A stretch of DNA of 64,000 nucleotides from Agrocybe praecox (GCA_964017145.1 OZ024843.1:3738443-3802442), one strand, 5' to 3'; shown: positions 34,519 through 45,403, numbered from the stretch's first letter. Numbers and translations: made by a program. Notes: generated by a model from the letters alone, not told the origin.

Positions 34519-36749
34519 ATGCCTTCTCTCGTCTGGAACGCGCTCTCCCTCGCAGTCTTACTCTTCACCGTATACCTCTTGAGATGGACATTGGCCTATA
34601 GACGGAGTAACAGGCCTCCAGGTCCTCGACCTCTTCCTTTGCTGGGCAATATTCTTGATATGCCCAGAAAGAAAGAATGGGAAACCTTTGCAGCATGGGC
34701 AAAGCAATACGGTGCGAGACGCCAATTTTTTCCCCGTGCGAGACCCGACCTAACATTTGCTTTAGGTGAAATAGTCTTCGTGACCATTGCTGGGCAGCCC
34801 ATGATATTCCTCAATACACTTGAGGCAGCGACCGACCTTCTCTTGGAAAGGTCTTCGATATACTCCGATAGGCCGGTATTTCCCCTTGTTAGCCTGTAAG
34901 TCTGAACTCCACCTTCCTTCTTTACTCATTGTAAATTAAAACAATTCGGATTCTAGCCTGGGACATCCTGATTTCAACTACGCTTTCATGCCGTACGGAA
35001 AGCTATGGCAAGCCCGTCGACGATTATTCGCTACCCAGTATACCAAAGCCGCGCTCAGTGCGCACCACGACTCGTACCGCTCATCAGCATTGGCCATGCT
35101 TCGCCGTTTCCAGGACAATCCGGCAGAATATGTCGATCATTATCGCTAGTGAGTATACAATCGAAATTAAGGCATGCGCTTGCTCGATCGAGCAAGCTAA
35201 ACGATCGTCTTCTGATACTGATACTTATGTACTAGCTATTCCGCCCGGATCATGCTTGACATCACTTACGGTTTTCAAATCACCTCAACTGATAATGTCA
35301 TTGTCAAGCTAGTGGATGCAGTCGTCAATACTATTTCTTTGGCTGTAAGCCCTATAATGCTGGTGGTCAATCCCCTTCCTCTCTGTACGTGTGAACTCTT
35401 CTTATGATATTGATCTCTCATAGAACTATTCCGTATAGTCCAAGCATTACCGAAATGGCTGGGTGGCGACAACGTTTCTTACCAAATCCAGAAGTGGACG
35501 CAAGAAGTCATCGACCTCCAGATGAAACCTTTCGAAAAGACCAAGGAAAGCATTGTCAGTATATAATGAATTATATCCCTGAGCTTTTGCTGACTTGCGT
35601 AAAACAGGTAGCAGGAACGATTAAACCTTGCCTCGCTGGGGACCTTTTGCAAAGCATGGAGAACAAAGAAGATGCCGAACAGGAAAAACTTATCCGGGAT
35701 TGCGCTGTGGCTGCTTATGGTGGTATGTCCCCCTATTCTTGTATTCATCTCCACCACCAATAACTAAATGAAATTCGAAATTTCCAGGCGGGTCAGACAC
35801 AGTGAGTGTGGCGCGTTCGGAAACTCTGTTTTCTATATCAACTTCATCAACTAACGAACACCTCCATGATAGTCAATATCTGCTGCTTCTAGCTTCATGT
35901 TGGCCATGCTTTTACGACCCGAAGTACAGGAACGAGCACAGAAAGAGATTGAGGCAGTCGTAGGTTCCGAACGTCTACCGGACTTTGATGATCGTAGCAG
36001 ACTTCCCTTCGTCACCGCTATTGCTAAGGAGGTTTTGCGATGGCATCCTCCAACGCCGCAAGGTATAACCTCTCGCCTTGTGCTCTTTGACGAAATACTT
36101 ATACATCCACACAGGTATTCCGCATATGTTGATCAAGGATGATGTGTACAAGGGGTATCACTTACCTGCCGGCTCAATGGTTATCGGAAATATCTGGTAT
36201 TATCATCTGTATTTGCGGAAGACTCTACATGTCACTAACGACCCACTGTCTGGAAACAAAACAGGGGAATACTGCACGACCCTGCGATATTTGAAGATCC
36301 CATGGAATTCAGACCGGAAAGACACCTCGGGACGACATCTAAGCTGGAGCACAGTGAAGACGAGGCAGTTGTGAAAGCCGAGCTTTTCCATCGCGTCGTT
36401 TTCGGATTCGGAAGGAGGTTCGCACATTTCTATCTGTCTAGTATGTTACGATGGCACAGGCTCATTTTATATCCTCGTAGGGTTTGTCCGGGACAGACAC
36501 TAGCTGAAGATATCATATGGCTCGCTATCGCTCAGTTCCTTTCTGTGTATACCCTCAGACCGGATCCCGAGTCCCCGCCACCACGGGCCGAATTCACTTC
36601 TGGTGCCATTTCGTGAGTCTTATGCTGCTTCTGGTTTGAAGTTCCTGATGGCTAAGTGATATCTATTTCATAGACAACCTATCCCCTTCAAATATAGATT
36701 GAGTTTCCGCACACCCAATGCTAAGTCGCTCCTCGAGCAAACGGACTAG
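34519..36749 (+). CDS. cytochrome P450, fungal secondary-metabolism type
   Basis: A membrane-bound monooxygenase; the substrate is unknown. [20 protein letters not shown] is the anchor, followed by the Pro hinge [32 protein letters not shown] is the C-helix. AAYGGGSDT is the I-helix motif, with Gly-Gly-Ser-Asp-Thr in place of the commoner Ala-Gly-x-Asp-Thr. [12 protein letters not shown] contains Exx[10 protein letters not shown] is the PERF region, and FGFGRRVCPGQ the heme loop with its Cys. It ends [10 protein letters not shown]. About ten introns are needed; the I-helix motif is carried on a 14-nt exon (35788-35801) and the heme loop is split by an intron. All motifs are in frame after splicing. 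It shares only fold-level features with the CYP63-like gene at 5-7.5 kb, so it is not a recent duplicate. Confidence 0.88.
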
Positions 36750-36896
36750 TAGTAACTTATGCAAACTTTATGTATTGTACTGTATGTTGTAGTAAGTAAT
36801 GGTATTGAAAAAACGTGTGTACATGTAATGTAGTGTATATTGACGAAGTCAAATCCCTCTCGAATGTATTCAATGTTATCATCTTGAAACTGCAGT
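36750..36896. other. convergent intergenic gap
   Basis: 147 bases between the P450 and family member C. The repeated GTATTG/TGTA-rich sequence probably contains both polyadenylation regions. Confidence 0.4.
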
Positions 36897-38744
36897 TCAC
36901 AAAATGATGGGTCGCGAGCGTGTCCCTCTAGGAACGTACTTCAGTTCTGGTTTGTGGTCGGAAGGCGACGCGTCCTCGACCTTGGGCCATTGCTTCTCAT
37001 CCTCAGAATCTGAGGGTAGTGAGTCCGAACGTTTTCGCTTACGATTGGGCACCACCTGAGTTTTCTGAGGTTTCTTCCGAAGAGGTACAGCAGGCTTTCT
37101 ATCTTCTTCCTTCACTCCGTCTTCCTTTTTGATTCCTTCTTCCCTTTTCATTTTCATTTTCATTTTCATTTTCATTTTCATTTCTTCTTCCTTCTTGATT
37201 TTCGCTAGCCTTTTCTTTTCCGCTGTCTCTATCTTGTCCTTTACCGCCCACGGGGGAAACTTCTCGCACAGCTGAAGCTGGAATGCGTTGTCGTATCCAC
37301 GACACTTCATAGTCCACACACCAAGTGTCTACCGAATGAGGTTAGTTCTTCTCTGATGGGGTAGTAATTCCATGGACTAGTACGTACCTCTTCCCCTTTG
37401 TCGTACGCTCTTTCAACTTCCTCGGATGTGGTCTCCTTGTATAGTTCGCTAACCTCCATTTGTTCGATCTGTGCTGCTGTTGGTCTAAGCCGCTCGTATA
37501 CCACGCGTGCTCGGATGCGAGCCCGAACTTCGGAACCCCAGGCTTGTCTGCAGATCTCTCTCGCCCATGTTTTCCGAACCTGGTAATAATCGGTCAGTAC
37601 TCTATAAAGCATGTTAGTGATTCGACTAAAAAATCACCGTAAGTTTCTGAGATGCCCATTCTTCTTTGGTTAAAACAGGAAGGTGGCTTGGCTTAACCTC
37701 GTACTGGCCCATATATTTCCACTCATTGGGCTGAATTCTCGTTAACACTCTTCGTAGCCCAACCCAGGGGGAAATGGCCTTTTCACAGCAAAAGAATAAA
37801 CCAGGAGCACCGGGAACTTGAGGCGCCATAGGCTGATAACTGATATTGAGATATGCGAAGTCGTTCAATCCATGCTTTGCCAGGAATTTTGCCGCAATCT
37901 TTGGAGATATTTCTTGTGGACTTCCTCCGTACTCACTGGACATAAATTTGCGGGATACTGTGGTCTCTTGGTCGACTTTATTCAGAGTAATATTGAATAA
38001 TTCAAAACCTATTGGTTTCAGCCGACCTTGAACGGTATTGAAGCTGAACTCCATGCCGCGTACAGTCTTGACCCTTGGCTGCAGGTTAAAGGAATCAACA
38101 TAAGTCAATAATCAGTGATAAGATAGTATATAGGTTTACGAGGATGTTACGCACGTCCCTCATTGCCTCAAGTCGTCTAACATCTTCGAGCTTTTCTCGG
38201 TGCTTCACTTCTTCTTCTTCTTTCCACTTCTTTTTGATATCGGCTAAATGGTAGACCAAGACTTCCACTCTTTTCCTTTTGGAAGAACGATGCTCTAAAG
38301 AGCTAATGAATGTGTCAACCGATGATTGAATCGGTGGTTCCAAAACCTCCTTTACTACATCTACTGGTTTTGCAGCCTCATTTACAGGGTTCCAATCATT
38401 AGGGTCTTCCTGTAATTTATGGACCATGGTAAGTCTTACTGGACACAATGAGTTCAAGTGACAATCAAGTGTGGACCCACCTCATTCTCAGAATCTGATG
38501 GGTTAACATTTTGGATCGTTGGTATCCTAGAAAGCTCGGTGCAGGCAGGCTCATTAGATTCGAGCTTGATTTTAATTGCATCGAATACTTTAAGATCCTA
38601 TGATATATTCGTAGTAAGCTTAAAGCCCATAACACGATGGGATGAACTGTGATGGGGAGTGTTCGGAAGTGTTCATACCACAACACCACAACCTTCACGG
38701 TCGTCCAGCAGCATCGGCTGATGCCCAACCTGTTCTACGTGCAT
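36897..38744 (-). CDS. family member C: uncharacterised basidiomycete domain (possibly DUF6697)
   Basis: Function unknown; closest to B. The first exon MHVEQVGHQPMLLDDREGCG (38744) joins in phase to DLKVFDAIKIKLESNEPA, the counterpart of the second B exon, then EDPNDWNPVNEAAKP and a basic helix ( VDTFISSLEHRSSKRKRVEV ). The core reads GRLKPIGFELFNITLNK, SRKFMSSEYGGSPQ, AKHGLNDFAYLNISY, PQVPGAPGLFFCCE, LRRVLTRIQPNEWKYMGQYE, VRKTWAREICRQAWGSEVRA and MKCRGYDNAFQLQLCEKF. The tail contains a Met-Lys repeat, a bipartite-like RKRKRSDSLPSDSEDE, and ends YVPRGTRSRPIIL. The conserved tail motif and Lys/Arg patches argue for a nuclear protein. The 15-base MluI-box sequence lies 43 bases upstream of the start. 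Confidence 0.84.
37145..37180. repeat. hexanucleotide repeat encoding Met-Lys
   Basis: Six perfect copies of TTTTCA on the + strand, read on the - strand as (ATGAAA)6 giving MKMKMKMKMKMK inside the Lys-rich tail of family member C. The copy number is likely variable between strains and keeps frame by its unit size. Confidence 0.95.
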
Positions 38745-38786
38745 TTTCTCGTTGACTTTGGGAGACTATCTAGTTGTGTAACCAAG

Positions 38787-38801
38787 TGAAAGACGCGTCG
38801 A
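38787..38801 (-). promoter_or_regulatory. MluI-box-containing 15-mer shared with family member B
   Basis: On the - strand this reads TCGACGCGTCTTTCA, identical to 26206-26220. It lies 43 bases upstream of the C start codon. It is either a retained ancestral promoter or leader, or a functional cell-cycle element. Confidence 0.5.
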
Positions 38802-38889
38802 GACACGAAAGTCGTCGCGTAAATGTATGTTGAGCTTGCTTAAGCTTGAGCGTTCAAACGAGTTTCGGAGTTTGAACTGACTTAACAGC

Positions 38890-40073
38890 AGCGGCATCAC
38901 CATGTTGTGCTGGTAGCCTCAACCTCAATCCGTACCCCACCCAAATTTATACCATATCGCCACGAACACCCCCGTCGCCCACCACACCCGCTCGCACTTC
39001 GTACGGACACGGCTATGTGCCCGTCGTACCACCCAGCATGGCGCCGTCTGGTCTCTTGACTCGAAACCCCTTCCAACCCTTGTCGAGCCTCAACAACCAA
39101 AAGCTTAAGTTAGTCCGGTCCGCCTAGGTTATCCTAGTCGACCGTACTATTCTGCCACCCGCAAAACTTTCGGTGTGGGTGCGTCGGGTGTACCTTCGCA
39201 GAACTCAAGTTCGTTATCAGCTGCTACAAGTCGTGCGGCGTCCAAGCATCAGTACTCCTCTCTTTATCCGCATCGGCTGCGATTTCCTCATCCCTGTCAA
39301 CGGGGGCAGCATCGGTGAACGTAAACGCGACGGATACCATCTGCCGTATGTCGCGCAATGGCGGTGGTGGGATTTTGTTGCCTTTGAGGCGGGTTCGCGT
39401 TCTCCATTGTCGTCGTTGTCATCTTCAGACCATGATTGTCATCATAATCATCATCGACATTTGGCGTCATCAATCAAGAGTATTGGGAGGGCCTCTAGGC
39501 TTGGAGTAGGGTGTGGTACTTCGAGTGCGGGTGTAAGTGGAGGCTTTAGGTTCCGTGAAACCCAACCACCAGAGCAGCTGGATCAGATTGAGCCGTTGTG
39601 GACTGCGCTCCCTGATTTGCGTACTGAAAGTATTGGTGGCAGAGAACGAGGAGAGAGGAAGGACAGTTCAACGACTTCAGTGATTGATCGACTTGGACCA
39701 TGCATGAACGTAAGCGTTCAATATGCATTCGAGTTTTTTTCCTGAACTAATTAAACAACGCCGATTGATGGAAATCAAAGACCTACAACATACCTATAAT
39801 TCTCTTGTCCGAAGTGCAGACTATCCTTGCCGACCATGCTCATCGACACGCACAGCAAGCCTTCCTCGCTGTATCTATGTCATCTGCGCAACCGCAACCT
39901 CGTTCAGCTTCGCTGAATTTTATCAGCAGCTTGGCTATCCGCATCCGTGGTCGTTCCAATACCAATCCTTTGCCAACACCTCCTGCTCAGAACTAAGCTC
40001 GCGTACGCTCAGGCTGGACCCAAGAAGCTTCGGGAAGCATTGGCCCTCCTTCAAAAGGTAGTTTAAGTTTGGC
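38890..40073 (+). CDS. probable gene, exon structure unresolved
   Basis: I do not recognise this gene and could not build one continuous frame. Coding-like pieces on the + strand are SLNLNPYPTQIYTISPRTPP, GYVPVVPPSMAPSGLLTRNP, YYSATRKTFGVGASGVPSQN, GFRFRETQPPEQLDQIEPLW, SSTTSVIDRLGPCMN, SEVQTILADHAHRHAQQAFL, and a good C-terminal end LAYAQAGPKKLREALALLQK followed by a stop at 40064. They lie in different frames and not all junctions have GT..AG sites that fit. The region is GC-rich and Ser/Pro-rich at first, then helical. It may be a real gene with unusual exons, or a decaying one with frameshifts. Boundaries are approximate. Confidence 0.35.
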
Positions 40074-40255
40074 GCTCATCTTTATCTTATTTTATCGAGG
40101 GCGGGCCGCGGAGGGAGATTTCTCTCTATTCTTGTTTTTATTTATCTAAAAGTTAGTGTCGAAAGAGTAGTCGTAAGAATGAATATTATGTTTGGATTGT
40201 ATACTGTGGTTCTTTGGCTTGACAATTGAACGGCTAAAATAGTATACAGTACCAC

Positions 40256-41147
40256 TCAATACAACCCTGGTATCAATCGGTATGGGACCCTTTCTGCCCA
40301 GGCCTCCCACTCCGACTTAAAATGCGACTTGAGCAAAATATCTTCTATGTCCAATCTTGGAATAATAACCAAAGACCCAAGAGCAGCTGCAAACAACCAC
40401 GAGGCTGCGATCATGCTCGTGCTTCCCAGCCATGGGTGGCTGACAATCCCAGAACACTCCATTGCCCACGACCCCGGAGAAGTATGGGTCATGAGTGCGC
40501 CAAAAAGAGCCAGAGCACCACTTGTATAGCTGGGGTGCCGGACGATAGAGTATGGACCTGATGTCACCAGCTGATGGTTCTTCCGTAGGCTGATTTCGAA
40601 GGTAAACATTTGACCCATATGCTTGTAACAGCTTCGACGAATCAGTGCCCCGGATATAGAGGCAGCCCATGCAAGAGCAAAAATCCAGGTTATACGAATA
40701 TCTCGCACAGACGAACATGAGTGAACTAGGGCATTCATTGTGGCTTTTGATATATTGTTGGAAGGATCGAGATTAGCAAGGATTACGAAGAGTTCTGATA
40801 TGCCGATAATCAGAAAAATCCCCTACGTAAAAGCAAAGATTGGAGAACAATGAAATAGCTCTGAGCCAGGTAATACGCACCTTAATGAACATTGGCATTA
40901 GGGAGACTTCGGCCCCGACAGAACCTACCCGTTCAGAAAGATGAACGGGCGGCTGCGGTGCAGTCATTACAGTGTGAATAGCCCATAGGGTAGTTAAAGA
41001 GAAAGGAACTCTGAGTAGGTGCGTGGCCATGAACACGATGTTCAGAGTTGTGCTATAGCATTGACGCCCAGAAAGAAACGGGATCAAGTCTTCACGATGA
41101 TGACATGGCATACTTAGCGCCGCAACCGTGCGAACCGAAACCGGCAT
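40256..41147 (-). CDS. isoprenylcysteine carboxyl methyltransferase-like membrane protein
   Basis: Similar to the ICMT/STE14 family, ER membrane enzymes that methylate the C-terminal prenylated cysteine of proteins such as Ras and mating pheromones. The C-terminal half carries the family signature: SGPYSIVRHPSYTSGALALF and the terminal SEWEAWAERVPYRLIPGLY, with FTFEISLRKNHQLVTSGPY before it. Several hydrophobic helices precede (ITWIFALAWAASISGALI, GIFLIIGISELFVILANL). The start is uncertain: ATGs at 41147 and 41030 are both possible, the latter giving MATHLLRVPFSLTTLWAIHT. Basidiomycetes often hold several ICMT-like genes, and not all are the true pheromone-processing enzyme. One intron near 40780-40880 is clear. 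Confidence 0.78.
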
Positions 41148-42206
41148 AGTGAGTGCGAGTGCCGATCTTCCGGCACGGAGCACGAATCAGATAAGATTAA
41201 GATCTCTCGACTTGGACTTTCGGGACCAACTTGTATCATAAATCCATGATTGTAGGCTGTCTTTTCAGACACATGCGTTGATCACGCAAAGTACAGAGAC
41301 TGAGATCGAATGAATTTGCACTCGATTAGCACGACAGATAAATTGTGGAAAGGAAAAAAATAGAGCCACGACGTACTCGGATTTCCATGATCAGAAACCA
41401 CTGATGCTTCCGAGGCGTAGACGGGCCCTATTAGGGAGCTAGTCATGCTCCAGTTCCTGAGCCAGTCGCATCGATAGGGATCGATGGGACCTTTTTTATG
41501 ATATATCTGGAAGTTACTCCGTTGCCTAACGGTTGTATATCTGTACTATATTAGCTAGTACAAATTTTAAATGAAAGGTATAGAATTGAACAAACACAGA
41601 GCCTTCTGGCGCGTGCATTGTTACGAGAATCCAAGTTCCAGAATGTTTTCTTGATTGAGTTTACGTTCAAGCGGCCTGAGTGTAAATGACAAAATCATAG
41701 ACCCATCCACCCCGAACTCTAAATTTAAATTTACGGAGTTACAGTCTAAATCTTAGCAACCTATACCATATGATATTTGGCCTCCACGTTCCCAGAATCG
41801 CAAAAAAAATTGCTAAAACAAGAGAGAAGATCCATACTTCGGGTGAAAGCTCCGGGGCCTAGCATTTGCTACATGCCATACCCAAACATTCTTAAGTTCC
41901 GTCGATTAGGAACGGCGATCCCCCTCCTTGATTCTTTGCATACATGCGTTGGCCACGAGGGTGTTCCGAACCATGTGACGGAATCCCTGGAGGTAGCTCA
42001 ACTTCCTCTATTCACCTTTGGGATATTAAATAAGTCACACACTTAAAATTTTGGTGTAATATAATGGAAGGAAGGAAAAATGTATACTCGCACAATCGGC
42101 TCTATGTTACCGTTAACCACTATCCCTCTCTTGAACATACATAGCGTATAATCTATGTATAAATGCAATTATCCGGTTCTTTGCAGACCGGTCGTAAGTT
42201 GCTATT

Positions 42207-42584
42207 TTACACATGATTATATATCATATAGAACAGTCTAAAGAAGTGCTCTGATGCGCTCTTCCTTTCGTTATCCAGGCGTCTATAAATAGGCTTAGCG
42301 CCGCGAAGTTTCGAAAGACGAACATAGACGAACACTCCCATGCATCTTGACTCTTGCCGCGCCCACAAATCAAGCATTTCTAGAAAACCTGGATGATACT
42401 TGACCCAGTTACCACACTTCGGATTTGACGGCTCCAACGTACTTTCCTCAAATTTTGGCATGACATTGATTGACAGTGGGTGCCTCTGGGTACCTCCGTA
42501 CCCCACAGGTGGCCTGATCATGCTACATACATGGGACATGGGACAGGTAACGTCAACTGAATAATTAAAAGAAATGTCAGACAT
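42207..42584 (-). CDS. hypothetical 125-residue open frame
   Basis: Not recognised. A single-exon frame from an ATG at 42584, beginning MSDISFNYSVDVTCPMSHVC and containing YHPGFLEMLDLWARQESRCM and a basic LRGAKPIYRRLDNERKSA. The amino-acid mix looks protein-like, without low complexity, but no motif supports it. It could be a chance frame or a remnant. Confidence 0.25.
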   Translation of the reverse strand: MSDISFNYSVDVTCPMSHVCSMIRPPVGYGGTQRHPLSINVMPKFEESTLEPSNPKCGNWVKYHPGFLEMLDLWARQESRCMGVFVYVRLSKLRGAKPIYRRLDNERKSASEHFFRLFYMIYNHV

Positions 42585-43537
42585 TCTATATCAATGAATA
42601 CAGGTAGCATAAAACCAGAATCAGCGCAAGAGATCCGAGATCACAAATCGTTGAATATGAACATTTTTATATTTATCCAATTATAAAGTGAGCCTTAATG
42701 GATGCTCTATTATGCGTGAGTTTACGTGGGGACTGGTCACCCACGAATGCGTTCCCTAACTTTTCGATCTGCAATCGATTGATCCGTTTTTAGAATGTGA
42801 ACAACGGCCCATCAGGAATAACTTCCCCACTCTTCTTGCTAAAATTAGCGTTTCCGCTTTTTTTGACTGCGAAAAATTTCTCGAAGACCAACGATATGTA
42901 TATGGGAATCCATCTTATTGAGATAAAAAGTATCTCACAGGTGTGAAAAATAACATACACACTCCTTGGAACGGACAAGATAGCCTCGGGTCTCCACGTC
43001 ATTCTGCACCCACGTCAGTGTTGCCAACATTGAATTGTAACAGTTTGATGCCGCTCGATATTTCCGGAATCCGGGTTTGTGCATAGGATAGGGTCAACTT
43101 ACTTTAAGGAAGAGAAAAGGATTCGCAGTCTGTGGAGGGTTTGAAGTAGATATGTAATAAGTGCAATTTTACCAATTTTTGAAGGCCGGTTGTGTAACTT
43201 CGTACCTTGGGACCACCACTCTCGTAATAACGAGCGACATCGGACGGCACAGTAAAGCTGGGTCAAAATGCCCATTTCGAGCCTGCTTAAATTATCGTGT
43301 GACGAAGGAACGAAACGTTCAGGCTCGAAAAGACTAGAAGTTGGATAATGAATGGATTCTTCAACTCCGAGTGTGCATGTCTGATTTCTTCAAGCTTTAC
43401 CCCCCGCTCTAGGCAAAAAGGGGAAAGAAGGAGCTGAGTCTTGCAACATGACGATTTCGCTCGTTGTCAACTTGAATTTAAGGGTATGTTTCCCTCGTTT
43501 GCTGGCGTCGTAATTTCCGATTGATCAGAGTATCGGA

Positions 43538-43903
43538 ATGAAACGTGCTGCATTAGGAGGTTTTGTGTGCATTGGCATGTGCCGTACATCCACTGATGAC
43601 GGATGGTATTTGTTACCTGTGGTCAGAGAGAAAAAAACCATGATTGGACCAGGTGGGCAGCGCGCGACGCTTTTTATACACAGTCCAAGGAGATTAGACG
43701 GGATAATAGCTGACTTCATCACTTTCTCAAGAGCGGCGGAATATACAGTTAGACTCTTGGTTTTGCCAACCGGCACCGAGCCTAGGGTCGGATCGGCAAT
43801 AAGTCAACAAATATTGATATTGTTCAATAATAACGCAATGTTTGAAAATTTGAAGAGTAATAATGCTGATTACTCTCATTCCGCCGTTGTATTATGGACC
43901 TGA
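43538..43903 (+). CDS. hypothetical 121-residue open frame
   Basis: Not recognised. It starts MKRAALGGFVCIGMCRTSTD and continues DGWYLLPVVREKKTMIGPGG and RAAEYTVRLLVLPTGTEPRV. Composition is plausible for a small globular protein, but there is no motif, signal peptide or intron to confirm it. Confidence 0.22.
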   Translation: MKRAALGGFVCIGMCRTSTDDGWYLLPVVREKKTMIGPGGQRATLFIHSPRRLDGIIADFITFSRAAEYTVRLLVLPTGTEPRVGSAISQQILILFNNNAMFENLKSNNADYSHSAVVLWT

Positions 43904-44167
43904 CAGTGATCAAGAATATGAGTTTGAATGTATGTACTATACTTTCCGATTCGCGGAAATCAGAGATATACACCATTGTTTCCATCTTGAGCGTTTCAAA
44001 ATTATGTTTGGACACTGGTCATGCTTTTACTTTGGCGTCGTAAGTAATAAGATGAGCTTCAACTTTTATAAGACATTTTTAAAGGTCCTATTGCTTGGAA
44101 TTGGGTCACATCTCTGTAAATTTTTTGTCAGGGCGTTCCTCATAGATCGGTTTAGCAACGTACGCTC

Positions 44168-45076
44168 CTAAAACGCAAATGACTGCAGAGTGAATATTTC
44201 GGCCTTATCCCAGATGCTGAGACCACAGCGAACTTCTTCTTCCCATTCGGCTTGCATGTTGCTTTGAAGGCTAGGTATAACAAAAACTTTGGGATTTGTT
44301 TTGCGGATATTCCCGACCCAGATCATAGCATCTTCGCACTGTGCGTCTGTCAAAGCGTCCTTTACAAGGACAACAACAAGAAATATTGTTGCAGGAAATT
44401 CAAATATTCGAAGAAGGTCTTGTACATCTTGAATTTCCGGTTGGTGATATGGCACAGCGATATGTGTTAGGCGATTGAAATGAGCAAGATTAAGGTGCGT
44501 CGAATATGAACCTAAACGGCCAATTCTGAGGTGGGTGACTTTGGCAAAAAGGGGCGAGGTTAGGCTTGGATTGACGTTAACAAGGTGTGAAAGTGACCAT
44601 TCCGGAGCCATGGCATCCAATACGAGGAGTCGTAAATCTTTCTTTCGCGTAATGGAACGTGAGGACAATTTGGACGGACGGTACTGGTTTTCAGAGGATG
44701 CATGTACAAGCCAAAATAGATTGATAGCAGGCAAGGCCAAATGAACCAAGTTATCGCACCTGGAGAATATCCAGAGAATACGATTGGATGCGGCTTCTAC
44801 CCATAAGCTCTGAACATGATCGCATGGATTGAAGTCAACTGTCGGCGGACAAGTAGGAGTTTCATACATAGACTGATATAAAAATTCCAAGGTCCTCATA
44901 TTTCTGATCACTATAGTCGTAAAAAGATATGGCAATGCTAGTTTGCGGGTCCATGTCGAAAGTTGGCACAAAGCCAGTGAAAATGAGGTTGAAAGTATGC
45001 AGCCATAGTGGAAAAGTTCGTGAACGAGTTCTGGTGGAAGATGATGCCCTGGTACAGGTGAAGTAGTTGCATCCAT
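44168..45076 (-). CDS. F-box-like protein, single exon
   Basis: Probably a substrate adaptor of an SCF ubiquitin ligase. The N-terminus MDATTSPVPGHHLPPELVHE starts a degenerate F-box. The remainder has the irregular leucine-rich pattern of basidiomycete F-box proteins (CDNLVHLALPAINLFWLV, KDLRLLVLDAMAPEWSLSHL, KVTHLRIGRLGSYSTHLN, HFNRLTHIAVPYHQPEIQ). Length is 302 residues with no intron, unusual in this intron-rich window and typical of recently expanded families. It is divergent from RFC1 and unlike the F-box protein at 21.6-22.9 kb in sequence. Confidence 0.7.
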   Translation of the reverse strand: MDATTSPVPGHHLPPELVHELFHYGCILSTSFSLALCQLSTWTRKLALPYLFTTIVIRNMRTLEFLYQSMYETPTCPPTVDFNPCDHVQSLWVEAASNRILWIFSRCDNLVHLALPAINLFWLVHASSENQYRPSKLSSRSITRKKDLRLLVLDAMAPEWSLSHLVNVNPSLTSPLFAKVTHLRIGRLGSYSTHLNLAHFNRLTHIAVPYHQPEIQDVQDLLRIFEFPATIFLVVVLVKDALTDAQCEDAMIWVGNIRKTNPKVFVIPSLQSNMQAEWEEEVRCGLSIWDKAEIFTLQSFAF

Positions 45077-45397
45077 TTCACTGAGGTACTTTGGCGTTGA
45101 GGTTACGTTCGCGTAAGATGCCTGAAGCTCTTATAAGTAGTGGTGGAAGTTGAAGGGAACTGCGCTAGATGTCCGGGACTCGGCTGAAGAGAGCATCCTT
45201 GCCGACGAAGGTCATGTGATAAATGACATGCGTGACCCATCCAAAATTCGATGCTTAGAGCCGTACGTTGAATTAATCACAGCAAAGAGACATTCTAAGC
45301 TATAAATTCAATTTATTGCCATTTTTTAAACTCATTCAATACGACAAGTGCATCGAAAACCGATGTAGTTTGTATTAGAGGCATGCATCACGTGAAG

Positions 45398-45403
45398 ACG
45401 CGT
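45398..45403 (+). promoter_or_regulatory. MluI cell-cycle box in RFC1 promoter
   Basis: ACGCGT lies 83 bases before the RFC1 ATG. RFC and other replication genes are classical MBF targets in yeasts, so this site is plausible; the hexamer alone is common enough to occur by chance. Confidence 0.45.

Larger units (their letters stand above)
41148..44167. other. 3-kb gene-poor region
   Basis: I find no recognisable gene. Two single-exon open frames above 120 codons are listed separately. The sequence is AT-rich with a palindromic-looking patch taaatttaaattta near 41722, and a short possible spliced frame starting MTWRPEAILSVPR at 43002 (-). No transposase or reverse-transcriptase motifs were seen. 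Confidence 0.4.
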
